From an uncultured Eggerthellaceae bacterium (GTDB taxonomy: Bacteria; Actinomycetota; Coriobacteriia; Coriobacteriales; Eggerthellaceae), in the NCBI GenBank assembly GCA_958452575.1, contig CAUDUM010000006.1:62001-126000 (forward strand): DNA of 64,000 bases. Reading direction: 5' to 3'. The notes under the pieces were generated by a model. It worked only from the letters and a program-made list of their open reading frames with translations. It searched no databases and was not told the DNA's origin. Positions 1-8,014 of this stretch are shown piece by piece. Position 1 is the first letter of the stretch; each line of letters starts with the position of its first letter. A program made the position numbers and the translations under genes.

Positions 1-19
1 TCTGCTTGCTGGATTTCAT
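1..19 (-). CDS. Possible start of the next gene of the fab operon (cut by window)
   Basis: An ATG on the minus strand at 19-17 follows an AAGGGA stretch by about nine bases, and the reading frame (M-K-S-S-K-Q) runs off the left edge. It lies 36 bases after the fabZ stop in the same direction, so it is probably the next cistron of the fatty-acid cluster. Six codons are too few to name a product; acetyl-CoA carboxylase subunits or FabH would be usual neighbours, but nothing in the sequence shows this. Confidence 0.3.
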
Positions 20-55
20 AACGACGGTTCCCTTACTCCCCTCGTCGCAGCCGCG

Positions 56-526
56 TTAGGCGCTCTGCGTGTCCTTCGCGCTGGCGAGCACGTACTTCTG
101 CGTCGCCTGGGCGCACAGCTGGCCGTCGACGCTTGCCTCGACCTCCGCCACGCACAGGCGCGCGGACGCCTTGACGATACGGGCCTTGAGATCGAGCGTC
201 TCCCCCGGCGCGACCTGGCGGCGGAACTTCGCCTTGTCGATGCCGGTCAAAAAGCCCAGCGCGCCTTCGGCGCCGCGGTCGACCAGCAGACAGAACGACG
301 CCGCCTGCGCGAGCGCCTCCATGATGATAACGCCCGGAAGCACCGGATGCTCGGGAAAATGGCCCTGGAACAGGGCCAGCTCGGGATCGACGTCGAGCTG
401 CGCATGGATCTCCACACCCGGCTCGCACGCGACCACGCGCGTCACCCACACGAACGGATCGCGATGAGGCAGCACCGCCTCCACCGCATCCTTCCCACAA
501 GGATAGTTGAATTCCATTGAGATCAT
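56..526 (-). CDS. fabZ: 3-hydroxyacyl-ACP dehydratase FabZ
   Basis: FabZ removes water from 3-hydroxyacyl-ACP to give trans-2-enoyl-ACP in the cytosolic type II fatty-acid cycle. The 156-residue protein is a single hotdog domain. It has the family motif LPHRDPF near residues 19-25, the catalytic His in GHFPEHPVLPG (about His56) and the partner Glu in IIMEALAQ (about Glu70). Length is typical. The start at 526 follows AAAGGAGAGG very closely; an in-frame ATG at 517 is a reasonable alternative. The gene is last of the visible fab genes and is separated from fabF by 279 bases holding a structured repeat. It may therefore need readthrough or its own promoter. No fabA/fabB pair is visible, so this looks like the straight-chain saturated route. 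Confidence 0.96.
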   Translation of the reverse strand: MISMEFNYPCGKDAVEAVLPHRDPFVWVTRVVACEPGVEIHAQLDVDPELALFQGHFPEHPVLPGVIIMEALAQAASFCLLVDRGAEGALGFLTGIDKAKFRRQVAPGETLDLKARIVKASARLCVAEVEASVDGQLCAQATQKYVLASAKDTQSA

Positions 527-636
527 CCTCTCCTTTACGCGATCCCCGACCGCCCTTCAAAATGAAACGCAGTTCCGGCACCGTCGGTTTTGGCGGCATT
601 TCACCGGAAAACCTCCGCCGACGGGCAAAAGTAGGC

Positions 637-800
637 GCAGCTCGGAGGGCGCGTCCGTCCTCGCGCGCAGTATCCGTACGGTCAACAGTCCGGTGGACTG
701 TTGACAAACTCTTTTCCCGCCCGAGCGGGCGCCCAGTGGACGGTCCGAGCGAGCTCAGGACCTGTTTGAGCACGAGGACGGGCGCGCCCTCCGAGCGGAC
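637..800. repeat. Multi-hairpin intergenic element, copy A
   Basis: A 24-bp near-perfect inverted repeat (640-663 with 773-796, one T-G wobble) encloses four smaller pieces. These are a conserved core CGCGCGCAGTATCCG (662-676), an 11-bp hairpin with a three-base loop (681-705), a CGCCCG/CGGGCG hairpin (718-731) and a second conserved core at 747-776. The second core folds as GCTCA-loop-TGAGC. It matches copy B at 21374-21403 in all 30 bases. The element begins about ten bases past the fabF stop, reading on the minus strand. No protein-like frame runs through it. Confidence 0.85.
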
Positions 801-805
801 AGACC

Positions 806-2128
806 CTATTCGCCGAACGGCGAAATGGCAATACAAGCGTTGTGGCCGCCGAAGCCGAGGCTGTTGGACAGCGCGACCTTCTGCTTGCGGCCGGAGATCG
901 CCTCCTGCACCACGGCGACCGGGCAATCCGGGTCCGCCTCGGCAAAGCCGCAGGTGGGAGGCACGCAGTCATTGGCCACGGACAAAGCCGTGACGATAGC
1001 CTCCAGCGCGCCGGCGGCGCCGAGCGTGTGCCCGAGCGATCCCTTGACCGACGTGACGGGGATGCGGGATCCCGCCTCTTCGCCGGCAAGCGCGATGAGC
1101 GCGTGCGACTCGGTGGAGTCGTTGGCGGGCGTGCCCGTGCCGTGGGCGTTCAAGTGGCCGATATCCTCGGGGGCGAAACCGCCCTCCGCCAGCGCCTGCT
1201 CCATGGCGCGGCGGATGCCTTCGCCGTCGGGAGAAGGCGCCGTCATGTGGTAGGCGTCGCCCGTGGCGCCATAGCCAGTGACCTCCGCGATGATGGAGGC
1301 GCCGCGCGCCAAGGCATGCTCCAGCGACTCGAGCACGACCGCGCCTGCGCCCTCACCCGCGACGAAGCCGCCGCGGCGGGCGTCGAACGGCAGCGAGGCG
1401 CACTGCGGATCCTCCGCCTTGGTAAGCGCGCTCAGGTTGGTGAAACCCGCGATGCAGATCGGCGAGATGCTCTCCTCGGTGCCGCCTGCAAGCGCGACGT
1501 CGGCGTATCCGTGGCGGATGTCGCGCAGCGCTGTGCCGATGCTGTTGGCGCCGGTCGCGCAAGCGGTCACGATGTCGAGGCACTCGCCTTTCATGCCATA
1601 GCGGATCGCAAGCGTGCCGGCGGCGATGTTGCCGATCATCGTGGGGACGAACAGCGGGTTCACGCGCTTGGGGCCCTTTTGGATCAGCGTGGTGAAGCTG
1701 CTCTCCAGCTCGTCGATGCCGCCGATGCCCGAACCGAACACCACGGCGACGCGCGAGGGGTCCTCCTGCTCCATGTCGAGGCCGGCCATCTCGAGGGCCT
1801 CGTCGGAAGCCACGATGGCGTACTGGACGAAGCGCTCGAAGCGGCGCGCCTCCTTTTTGCTCAGCCCGTGCGCGGTGGGATCGAAATCGCGCACCTCGCC
1901 GGCGATATGCACCTCGTACTCATCCGTGTCGAAACGCTGGATGGCGTCGATGCAGCACTTCTTGCCGTAAACGGCGTCCCACAGGGCTTCGACGCCCACG
2001 CCGGCAGGCGAGATGGCGCCCATGCCGGTGATAACGACGCGGTGCGTCCCGTCGGGACGGCGCGTCTGGATGCTCGAAGGATCGGCGGGATGCGCGCCCT
2101 TCAGGTTGAAAGCGGTCTGCTCGCTCAT
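806..2128 (-). CDS. fabF: 3-oxoacyl-ACP synthase II FabF
   Basis: FabF condenses malonyl-ACP with a growing acyl-ACP, the elongation step of fatty-acid synthesis. The 440-residue thiolase-fold protein shows the Cys-His-His triad: Cys190 in TACATGANS, one His in NAHGTGTPAND and one in SLGHTLGAAG. About 27 residues precede the conserved VVITGMGAISP, slightly longer than usual. The ATG at 2128 overlaps the fabG stop as ATGA, so the two are translationally coupled. A much longer frame runs upstream but is the shadow of fabG. No FabH is visible in the window, so initiation must be encoded elsewhere or beyond the left edge. Confidence 0.96.
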   Translation of the reverse strand: MSEQTAFNLKGAHPADPSSIQTRRPDGTHRVVITGMGAISPAGVGVEALWDAVYGKKCCIDAIQRFDTDEYEVHIAGEVRDFDPTAHGLSKKEARRFERFVQYAIVASDEALEMAGLDMEQEDPSRVAVVFGSGIGGIDELESSFTTLIQKGPKRVNPLFVPTMIGNIAAGTLAIRYGMKGECLDIVTACATGANSIGTALRDIRHGYADVALAGGTEESISPICIAGFTNLSALTKAEDPQCASLPFDARRGGFVAGEGAGAVVLESLEHALARGASIIAEVTGYGATGDAYHMTAPSPDGEGIRRAMEQALAEGGFAPEDIGHLNAHGTGTPANDSTESHALIALAGEEAGSRIPVTSVKGSLGHTLGAAGALEAIVTALSVANDCVPPTCGFAEADPDCPVAVVQEAISGRKQKVALSNSLGFGGHNACIAISPFGE

Positions 2129-2895
2129 AACGACATACCTCCGTCGATGCAGATTACCTGTCCGGTGATGTAGCCCGACCCCTCGCTGGCCAGGAAGCGC
2201 ACCAGCGCCGCCACCTCCTCGGCCGTTCCGAAGCGCTTCGCCGCGATGCGCTCGCCGATGGCGGCGCGCTGCTTTTCGGAAAGGGCGTCGGTCATATCGG
2301 TTTCGATGAAGCCGGGAGCCACGGCGTTGCAGGTGATGTTGCGGCCCGCCAGCTCGCGCGCGATGGACTTGGTCAGCCCGATGACGCCCGCCTTGGAGGC
2401 GGCGTAGTTGGCCTGGCCGGCGTTGCCCGCCACGCCCACGACGCTGCTCATGTTGACGATGCGGCCGTAGCGCTGCTTCATCATGCGCTGCGCGGCGGCT
2501 CGGCAGCAGTTGAACGTGCCTTTGAGGTTGACGTCGATGACGGCGTCGAAGTCCTCGTCCTTCATGCGGGCGAGCAGCCCGTCGCGGGTGATGCCGGCGT
2601 TGTTGACCAGCACGTCGATGCGGCCGAATTCCTCGAAGGCAGCCTCGATGAGATCCTTGGCCTGCTCGGGGTCGGCCACGTTTGCGACGCGCGCGATGGC
2701 CTTGACGCCGTGCGCGGAGGCAAGCTCGTCGGCAAGGGCGGAGACCGCCTCGAGGCCCGACTCGCTCGAGCAGTTGACGCACACGTTGTAGCCGGCGCCC
2801 GCCAGCTTCTCGGCGATCGCGCGGCCGATGCCGCGGCTGGAGCCGGTGACGACCGCAGCCCGGACGATCTTCTCGGTTTCGGTTTCAGCAGCCAT
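2125..2895 (-). CDS. fabG: 3-oxoacyl-ACP reductase FabG
   Basis: This is an NADPH-dependent short-chain dehydrogenase reducing 3-oxoacyl-ACP to 3-hydroxyacyl-ACP. The 256-residue protein has the cofactor motif TGSSRGIG near residue 17, the NNAG element, catalytic Ser in NMSSVVG and the YAASK motif, and ends with the family-typical GQVICIDGGMSL. The chosen ATG at 2895 lies three bases from the fabD stop; the open frame continues upstream into fabD but that part is shadow. The N-terminus (MAAETETEKIV) adds a few residues compared with E. coli FabG. Confidence 0.96.
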   Translation of the reverse strand: MAAETETEKIVRAAVVTGSSRGIGRAIAEKLAGAGYNVCVNCSSESGLEAVSALADELASAHGVKAIARVANVADPEQAKDLIEAAFEEFGRIDVLVNNAGITRDGLLARMKDEDFDAVIDVNLKGTFNCCRAAAQRMMKQRYGRIVNMSSVVGVAGNAGQANYAASKAGVIGLTKSIARELAGRNITCNAVAPGFIETDMTDALSEKQRAAIGERIAAKRFGTAEEVAALVRFLASEGSGYITGQVICIDGGMSL

Positions 2896-2897
2896 CG

Positions 2898-3875
2898 CTA
2901 CTCCCTTCCGGCGCCGCCGCGCTGCGCGACGCACGCCTCGAGGCTTTCCTTGTTCTGGACGCAGGCGCGATCGAGCTCCTTGTCGATGCGCTTGACCAGG
3001 TTCATCAGCACACCGCCGAAGCCGACCTCGACAAACGAGCCAGCACCGGCTTGCGCCAGGTTGCGCACGCACTGCACGAAACGCACGGGGTGGGTCATCT
3101 GGAGCGCCAGATGCTCACGCGCGTCTGCGGCGGCGAGCGGCGCGGCATCCACATTGCAGATGAGCGGGATGCGAGGGTCGGAGAACGACACGCTCTCAAG
3201 ATAGGCGGCAAGCCCCTCGGCAGCCTCCTCCATCAGCGGACTATGGAACGCTCCGGACGTCTTCAGGCGCGATGCGCGCTTGCCCATGGCGGTCCACTCC
3301 TCCTCGGCGCGCGCGATGGCTTCGAGCTCGCCGGAGATGACCACCTGGCCGGAGCTGTTGTAGTTTGCCGGAACGAGCACCTGGCCCTGGGCGCAGCGCT
3401 CGCACAGCTCCTCGACCTCCTCATCGGCGCCCTTGAGCAGCGCGCTCATGGCGCCGGGATGCTTTTCGGCGGCCTGAGCCATCAGGTCGGTGCGACGGCG
3501 CACCAGCGCGAACGTCTCCTCATCGGAGAGCATTCCGGCAACCGCCAGCGCACCGATCTGGCCCAGTGAAAAGCCGAGCACGGCAGCGGGCTCGACGCCG
3601 CGCGCCTCCAGCGCATGCGCGATGCCGACCGACAGCGCGCACAGGGCAGGCTGCGCGAACCGCGTGTCGTTGATGCGGTCGGGATCGTCGGAGCAGACCA
3701 GCTCTGTCACATCGAATCCGAACGTCTTCGATGCCAGCGAGAAGGCCGCGGCGACCTCGGGGACATCCAAAAGGTCGGCGCCCATGCCGGGCTTTTGTGA
3801 CCCCTGTCCCGACAGCATGAACGCGATGCCGCCAGAGGGGATCGCAAAGGATGCGCCCGCAGCGATGTCAGCCAT
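2898..3875 (-). CDS. fabD: Malonyl-CoA:ACP transacylase FabD
   Basis: FabD loads malonyl groups from CoA onto acyl carrier protein, supplying the extender for FabF. The 325-residue protein has the N-terminal GQGSQ motif, the nucleophile Ser in GFSLGQ and the catalytic His in GAFHSPLM. The start at 3875 was chosen because MADIAAG is preceded by a GGGGGCG stretch; the upstream open frame overlaps fabK and is not protein-like. It is spaced 11 bases from the fabK stop and two from fabG, consistent with one transcript. Confidence 0.95.
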   Translation of the reverse strand: MADIAAGASFAIPSGGIAFMLSGQGSQKPGMGADLLDVPEVAAAFSLASKTFGFDVTELVCSDDPDRINDTRFAQPALCALSVGIAHALEARGVEPAAVLGFSLGQIGALAVAGMLSDEETFALVRRRTDLMAQAAEKHPGAMSALLKGADEEVEELCERCAQGQVLVPANYNSSGQVVISGELEAIARAEEEWTAMGKRASRLKTSGAFHSPLMEEAAEGLAAYLESVSFSDPRIPLICNVDAAPLAAADAREHLALQMTHPVRFVQCVRNLAQAGAGSFVEVGFGGVLMNLVKRIDKELDRACVQNKESLEACVAQRGGAGRE

Positions 3876-3886
3876 GGCGACGCCCC

Positions 3887-4873
3887 CTACTCCGCCGCGC
3901 CGGCGAGCATGCGGCCGCCGCGTGCGTTGAGGGCGGCCACCTCCTCCAGGCTCAAGCCGCACAGGGCCTCGGCCTCGGAGATGATCTCGTCGATGACGTC
4001 CTTGGCCGTCTTGCGCTCGCGCACCAACGCGGCGATCTGGCCGGCCATCATCGAGCCGTTGTCCACGTCGCCCTCGACCGCACGACGCAAGCTGCCCAGG
4101 TACATCTGCTCGAGCTCGTCGCCGTTTTTGTCCATGTCGCCCTCAAGGGAGCGGACCTTGCGCGAGAACTTGTTCTTCAGGCAGCGTGCGGGGTGACCGC
4201 TGCCGCGGCCGGTGACGATGGTGTCGGAGTCCTTCGCCGCCAGGACGCGCTCCTTGTACGCGTCAGCGACGGTGCACTCCTCGACGGTCAAAAAGCGCGT
4301 GCCCATCTGGACGCCTTCGGCTCCCAGCATGAACGTCGCCGCGAAACCGCGGCCGTCAGCGACGCCGCCCGCACCGATGACGGGGATCGAAACCGCCTCG
4401 CGCACCGACGGCAGAAGGGCCATCGTGGTGAGCTCGCCGATGTGGCCGCCCGACTCGGTGCCCTCGGCGACCACCGCGTCGGCGCCAAGACGCTCCATCC
4501 GCACGGCGAGCGCTGTGGAGGCGACGACCGGGATCACCTTGATGCCGGCCTCCTTCCACATCTCCATGTAGTTGGCGGGGCTGCCGGCGCCCGTGGTGAC
4601 GACATCGACCTTGAGGTCGCAGAGGAGTTTGGCGAGCTCGCCCGCGTTGGGATCCATCAGCATCACGTTGGCGCCGATCGGCTTGCTCGTGATCTCGCGT
4701 GCCTGGCGCACCTGGTCCTCGACCCAGTCGAGCGGCGCGCCGCCGCAGGCGATGATGCCGAGGCCGCCCGCCTCGCTCACCGCGCCCGCCAGGCTGGCGT
4801 TGGCGATGCGCGCCATCGCGCCTTGGATGATGGGCGCCTCGATGCCCAGAAGCTCCGTGACCCTCGTCTTCAT
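3887..4873 (-). CDS. fabK: Enoyl-ACP reductase II (FMN-dependent) FabK
   Basis: FabK performs the last step of the elongation cycle, reducing enoyl-ACP with NAD(P)H through FMN. The 328-residue protein is a nitronate-monooxygenase/FabK TIM barrel. It begins VTELLGIEAPIIQGAMARIA and carries the flavin phosphate-binding glycines in PVIGAGGVADGRG and GAEGVQMGTRF. Its position directly after acpP and before fabD is the classical Gram-positive fab order, which separates it from other nitronate-monooxygenase-like proteins. A terminator-like hairpin lies between acpP and this gene, so expression may be lower than that of acpP. The RBS is AAAGGA about ten bases before ATG. Confidence 0.93.
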   Translation of the reverse strand: MKTRVTELLGIEAPIIQGAMARIANASLAGAVSEAGGLGIIACGGAPLDWVEDQVRQAREITSKPIGANVMLMDPNAGELAKLLCDLKVDVVTTGAGSPANYMEMWKEAGIKVIPVVASTALAVRMERLGADAVVAEGTESGGHIGELTTMALLPSVREAVSIPVIGAGGVADGRGFAATFMLGAEGVQMGTRFLTVEECTVADAYKERVLAAKDSDTIVTGRGSGHPARCLKNKFSRKVRSLEGDMDKNGDELEQMYLGSLRRAVEGDVDNGSMMAGQIAALVRERKTAKDVIDEIISEAEALCGLSLEEVAALNARGGRMLAGAAE

Positions 4874-4963
4874 ACCGATGAATCCTTTCGCAGTTGCTCG
4901 CGTCCGCCCTCTTCCGCGCGGCGCAAAATGTGTGTGATGCGGTGCCGTTTGGCCGAAATGCTG

Positions 4964-4990
4964 AAAAGGGGGCCGCGATCGCGGCCCCCT
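4964..4990 (-). terminator. Hairpin with T-run between acpP and fabK
   Basis: AGGGGGCCGC (4967-4976) pairs perfectly with GCGGCCCCCT (4981-4990) around a GATC loop. In the direction of transcription the stem is followed by TTTT. It sits 18 bases after the acpP stop. It probably ends part of the transcripts after acpP, giving more acpP than fab enzyme mRNA (inference). Confidence 0.8.
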
Positions 4991-5008
4991 GATCGAAATC
5001 AGAGCGAT

Positions 5009-5230
5009 TTACTTGAGGGAGTCGATGTGGGCGACCAGCTGGCCGATGGTCTCGATGCCCTCGGGCTCGCCGAACTCGATCTCGCACTTCTCCTCGAGAT
5101 CGCAGATGAGCTCCATCATGTCGAGGGAGTCGATGCCGAGCGCCTCCATCGTGGCCTCCTCGGTGATCTGATCAGCGTCGATGTCGAGGTTCTCGGACAG
5201 CACTTCCTTGACGGTATCGATCGTAGCCAT
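5009..5230 (-). CDS. acpP: Acyl carrier protein AcpP
   Basis: This is the 73-residue acidic carrier protein of fatty-acid synthesis; all intermediates ride on its 4'-phosphopantetheine arm. The modified serine is in the motif LGIDSLDMMEL (about Ser35). The size and the three-helix acidic composition are typical. AAAGGA precedes the ATG by about seven bases. It is the first gene of the cluster, directly behind the promoter and FabT-like operator at 5257-5297. It is separated from fabK by a strong hairpin, which fits the need for a large excess of ACP. Confidence 0.97.
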   Translation of the reverse strand: MATIDTVKEVLSENLDIDADQITEEATMEALGIDSLDMMELICDLEEKCEIEFGEPEGIETIGQLVAHIDSLK

Positions 5231-5256
5231 GTTCGTTCCTTTCCGACTCTCAAATT

Positions 5257-5297
5257 AGTTTGATAGTCTAAGTAATTACCGTGGCCTCATTTTACAA
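5257..5297 (-). promoter_or_regulatory. acpP/fab promoter with FabT-box-like palindrome
   Basis: On the minus strand a TTGTAA (5297-5292) and TACTTA (5274-5269) pair is spaced by exactly 17 bases. Overlapping the -10 is ACTTAGACTATCAAACT (5273-5257). It agrees at 13 of 17 positions with the palindrome AATTTGATTATCAAATT recalled for Gram-positive FabT. It is one of the few AT-rich patches of the region. A MarR-family gene resembling FabT lies about 120 bases away. Binding here would block RNA polymerase (inference). Confidence 0.6.
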
Positions 5298-5396
5298 GGG
5301 ATGCGCCTCTCTTTGCAACACCTGCGCCGCGCCCTCCATTATTTCTGCGGCGTTGGCGGACGCGGCTCCGCGCACAAACCGGCAAAGAGCCTCCGA

Positions 5397-5834
5397 TCAG
5401 GCGCGTTCGTCGAAGAACGCCTTCACTTTGACAAGCGCCTCGGTGAGCACGCGCTCCTCCTCCTCGGAAAGGCCCGACAGCGCCTCGTCGATCATCTGCT
5501 TGTGGAACAAGCTGTGCGCACGATAGACCAGACGGCCCTTCTTGGTGAGGGCGACCATCACCTTGCGCCGGTCGCTCTCGTCGCGCGTGCGGCGCACGAA
5601 GCCCTTGTCGACGAGCTTGCGCACGGCGGCGTTGAGGGTTGCCATGGTGACGCACAGCCGCGCCGCGACGACGTTCATGGGATTCTGCTCATACATCCCG
5701 ATCGCGACGATCGTGTGCACTTCGGTGATGGTGAGGCCTTCGGTCAATCGGTTGTCAAGCGAGCGCTCCTCGATGCGCAGGATCGAGTTGAACGTGCCCG
5801 AAAGCAAATCGTCGATATCGGAGCGAGACCCCAT
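5397..5834 (-). CDS. MarR-family regulator, FabT-like
   Basis: This is a 145-residue winged-helix MarR protein. The helix-turn-helix falls in NVVAARLCVTMATLNAAVRKLVDK and the wing in RTRDESDRRKVMVALTKKG, which is the best conserved part of the family. FabT members bind acyl-ACP and repress fab operons. This gene is immediately upstream of acpP in the same direction, and a FabT-box-like palindrome covers the acpP promoter, so the same role is likely. That is inference from position and site, not from a diagnostic residue. The start at 5834 follows GAAAGGGAGG; the open frame extends 19 codons further without a better site. Confidence 0.88.
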   Translation of the reverse strand: MGSRSDIDDLLSGTFNSILRIEERSLDNRLTEGLTITEVHTIVAIGMYEQNPMNVVAARLCVTMATLNAAVRKLVDKGFVRRTRDESDRRKVMVALTKKGRLVYRAHSLFHKQMIDEALSGLSEEEERVLTEALVKVKAFFDERA

Positions 5835-5871
5835 AGCCCTCCCTTTCGCCACATGAAGGATCGGGCGAACG

Positions 5872-8010
5872 CTAGCACGCGTCGCCCGCAAGACGGAACT
5901 CTAGCACATGGCGGCGGGCGTCCGCCACCGTCAGGACGACGGCAATCCTCTGCCCCAAACGCCAGACCTTGCCGCTATCCTGCCCGACCAGGCGATGAAG
6001 ATCGGCGTCGAGAGAATAGTACTCGGCACCCAGGCGACGCACGGGAAGCAGCCCCTCCGCGGTGTTGTCGAGCCGCACGTAAAGCCCGTAGGCGGCCACG
6101 CCCGAAACCACCGCCGAGAACGCCTGGCCCACCTGCGATTCCATCAGCTCTATCAGCTTGAGCTCCTGCGATTCGCGCGCTGCGGCGTCGGCCTCGCGCT
6201 CGCGCTCGGAGCAGTGGCGGCCCAGCCAGCGCAGCGCCGACGCCTCCTGGTCATGCAGCTCGGGCCGGCCGAACAGCAGCGCCTTGAGCATGCGATGGAC
6301 CACCAGGTCCGGATACCGCCTGATCGGCGAGGTGAAATGGGCATACGCCTCGCTCGCTAAACCGTAGTGGCCCTCGCAGGATGCCCGGTAGTCCGCGCGC
6401 TTCATGGCGCGCAGAAGCAGCGATCCTACCAGCTCGCCCTCGCTGCGCTGCCGACTGGCCTCGAGCGCCGCCTGAACGCCATGGGGATCCCCCATGGCGA
6501 AGCGCGTTTTGTCGATGCGCGCGAACCAGTCGAATTCCTCAAGGACGGGGATGAGCCCTGCAAGCCCGTCGGCGGCGGGGCGCTCGTGCACGCGGAACAA
6601 CCCCGGGCTCTCAGCGGCGATCAGGCACCGGGCGACCGCCTCGTTGGCCAGGATCATCGCCTCCTCCACAAGCGAGGTGGCATCGGTCTTGCGACGCAGG
6701 TCGACGCCCGTGGGCCGTCCGTCTGCATCGAGGCGTACCTTTGCCTCCGTCGAGGGGAAATCGATTCCGCCGGCAAGCCGCCTCAGCTCTGCGCGCAGCT
6801 TACCGACTAACGACAGCGATTCGAGCCGCTCGACGACCTGCCGAGAAGCCCTCAACCCATGCTGACGCGACGTCTCGCCAGCGGCTTCGGCATCGTCACC
6901 GCACGGGCGCGGGGCGGCGGCGGGCGCACCCATCCCATCAAGCCATTTTTGCACCTCGCCATAGGTCAGGCGCGCCTTGGAGCGAATGACGGCCGGGTAT
7001 ACCTCAAAGCGGCTGACGCGCCCCTTCCCATCCAGGCGGAGATCGACCGTCATCGCAAGCCGATCCTCGTCGGGACGCAGCGAGCACAGGTCGTTGGAGA
7101 GGCGCTCCGGCAACATGGGGATCACGCGATCCACCAAATAGACACTGGTCGCGCGATTGCGCGCGTCGAGGTCGATGGCGCATCCCCATGGCACGTAGGC
7201 GGACACGTCCGCGATATGGACGCCGAGGCGCCATTCCGGCGCGCCGGCATTCTCCCAGCCCGAGCCGCAAAGGACGGGGATACCGCAGCGATCCCCAGCG
7301 GCGGCGCGATCGTCTTCGATTCGCTCGAGAGACAACGCATCGTCGAAGTCGCGCGCATCGATGGGGTCGATCGTGAAGATGCAGCGATCGCGCAGATCCG
7401 CATAGCCTTTCGAAAGCGCGGCTTCGACGTCAAGGCGCAGCGCCCCCGCCTCCTCCAAGCACGCGTCGGTAAAGCGCGTCTCGAGCTTATGGCGCGCGAT
7501 GATCGACTCCACGCCGATGCGCGGCTCGTCCGCTTCGCCGAGAACCTCCTCCACCACGCCGGTCGCGGCGGTGTTGCGCGAAGGATAGGTGGTTATCCGC
7601 ACGCGCACCAACGCGCCGTGCGGGATATCGGGTGCAGCGGATCGCTGCGTGAAGACGTCGTAGGGTATCCGGGGATCTTCAGGGACGACCACTCCGAACG
7701 GATCTGCCACCTCGTAACGGCCGACCACGCTTTCATGCGCACGTTCGATGACGCGTGCGATGCGGGCGGCGGGACGACCCCTCATGCGCATCGACCCGCG
7801 TTCCGTTGCGCGATACGACTTGGAGGCAGAGGAAGGCAGCGGGGACACCTCGACCAGATCGCCGTCAAACGCTCCGCCGAGCTGGGAAGCGGGGATGAAG
7901 AACTCGCCTTCCGCGGTCTGAACGAAGCCGTAGCCCTCGGCATGGACGGCAAGCGTTCCGCGGGGCATGCTTCGAGCGGCGCGGCGCGTATGGGAACGCG
8001 ACCTCGCCAT
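5872..8010 (-). CDS. rnr: Exoribonuclease R (RNB family)
   Basis: This is a 3'-to-5' processive exoribonuclease degrading structured RNA. The 712-residue protein has an N-terminal cold-shock-like part (GTLAVHAEGYGFVQT), a second OB segment and the RNB core. The metal-binding Asp cluster is in IDPIDARDFDDALS, with HFTSPIRRYPDLVVHR further on. A C-terminal S1 domain follows (SGVAAYGLYVRLDNTAEG). It lacks the long Lys-rich tail of E. coli RNase R. The start at 8010 lies five bases from the ctpA stop, with a weak GGGG-rich RBS inside the ctpA end. In many bacteria rnr is followed by smpB; here it is followed by the FabT-like gene and no smpB is seen. Confidence 0.93.
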   Translation of the reverse strand: MARSRSHTRRAARSMPRGTLAVHAEGYGFVQTAEGEFFIPASQLGGAFDGDLVEVSPLPSSASKSYRATERGSMRMRGRPAARIARVIERAHESVVGRYEVADPFGVVVPEDPRIPYDVFTQRSAAPDIPHGALVRVRITTYPSRNTAATGVVEEVLGEADEPRIGVESIIARHKLETRFTDACLEEAGALRLDVEAALSKGYADLRDRCIFTIDPIDARDFDDALSLERIEDDRAAAGDRCGIPVLCGSGWENAGAPEWRLGVHIADVSAYVPWGCAIDLDARNRATSVYLVDRVIPMLPERLSNDLCSLRPDEDRLAMTVDLRLDGKGRVSRFEVYPAVIRSKARLTYGEVQKWLDGMGAPAAAPRPCGDDAEAAGETSRQHGLRASRQVVERLESLSLVGKLRAELRRLAGGIDFPSTEAKVRLDADGRPTGVDLRRKTDATSLVEEAMILANEAVARCLIAAESPGLFRVHERPAADGLAGLIPVLEEFDWFARIDKTRFAMGDPHGVQAALEASRQRSEGELVGSLLLRAMKRADYRASCEGHYGLASEAYAHFTSPIRRYPDLVVHRMLKALLFGRPELHDQEASALRWLGRHCSEREREADAAARESQELKLIELMESQVGQAFSAVVSGVAAYGLYVRLDNTAEGLLPVRRLGAEYYSLDADLHRLVGQDSGKVWRLGQRIAVVLTVADARRHVLEFRLAGDAC

Positions 8011-8014
8011 CCCG

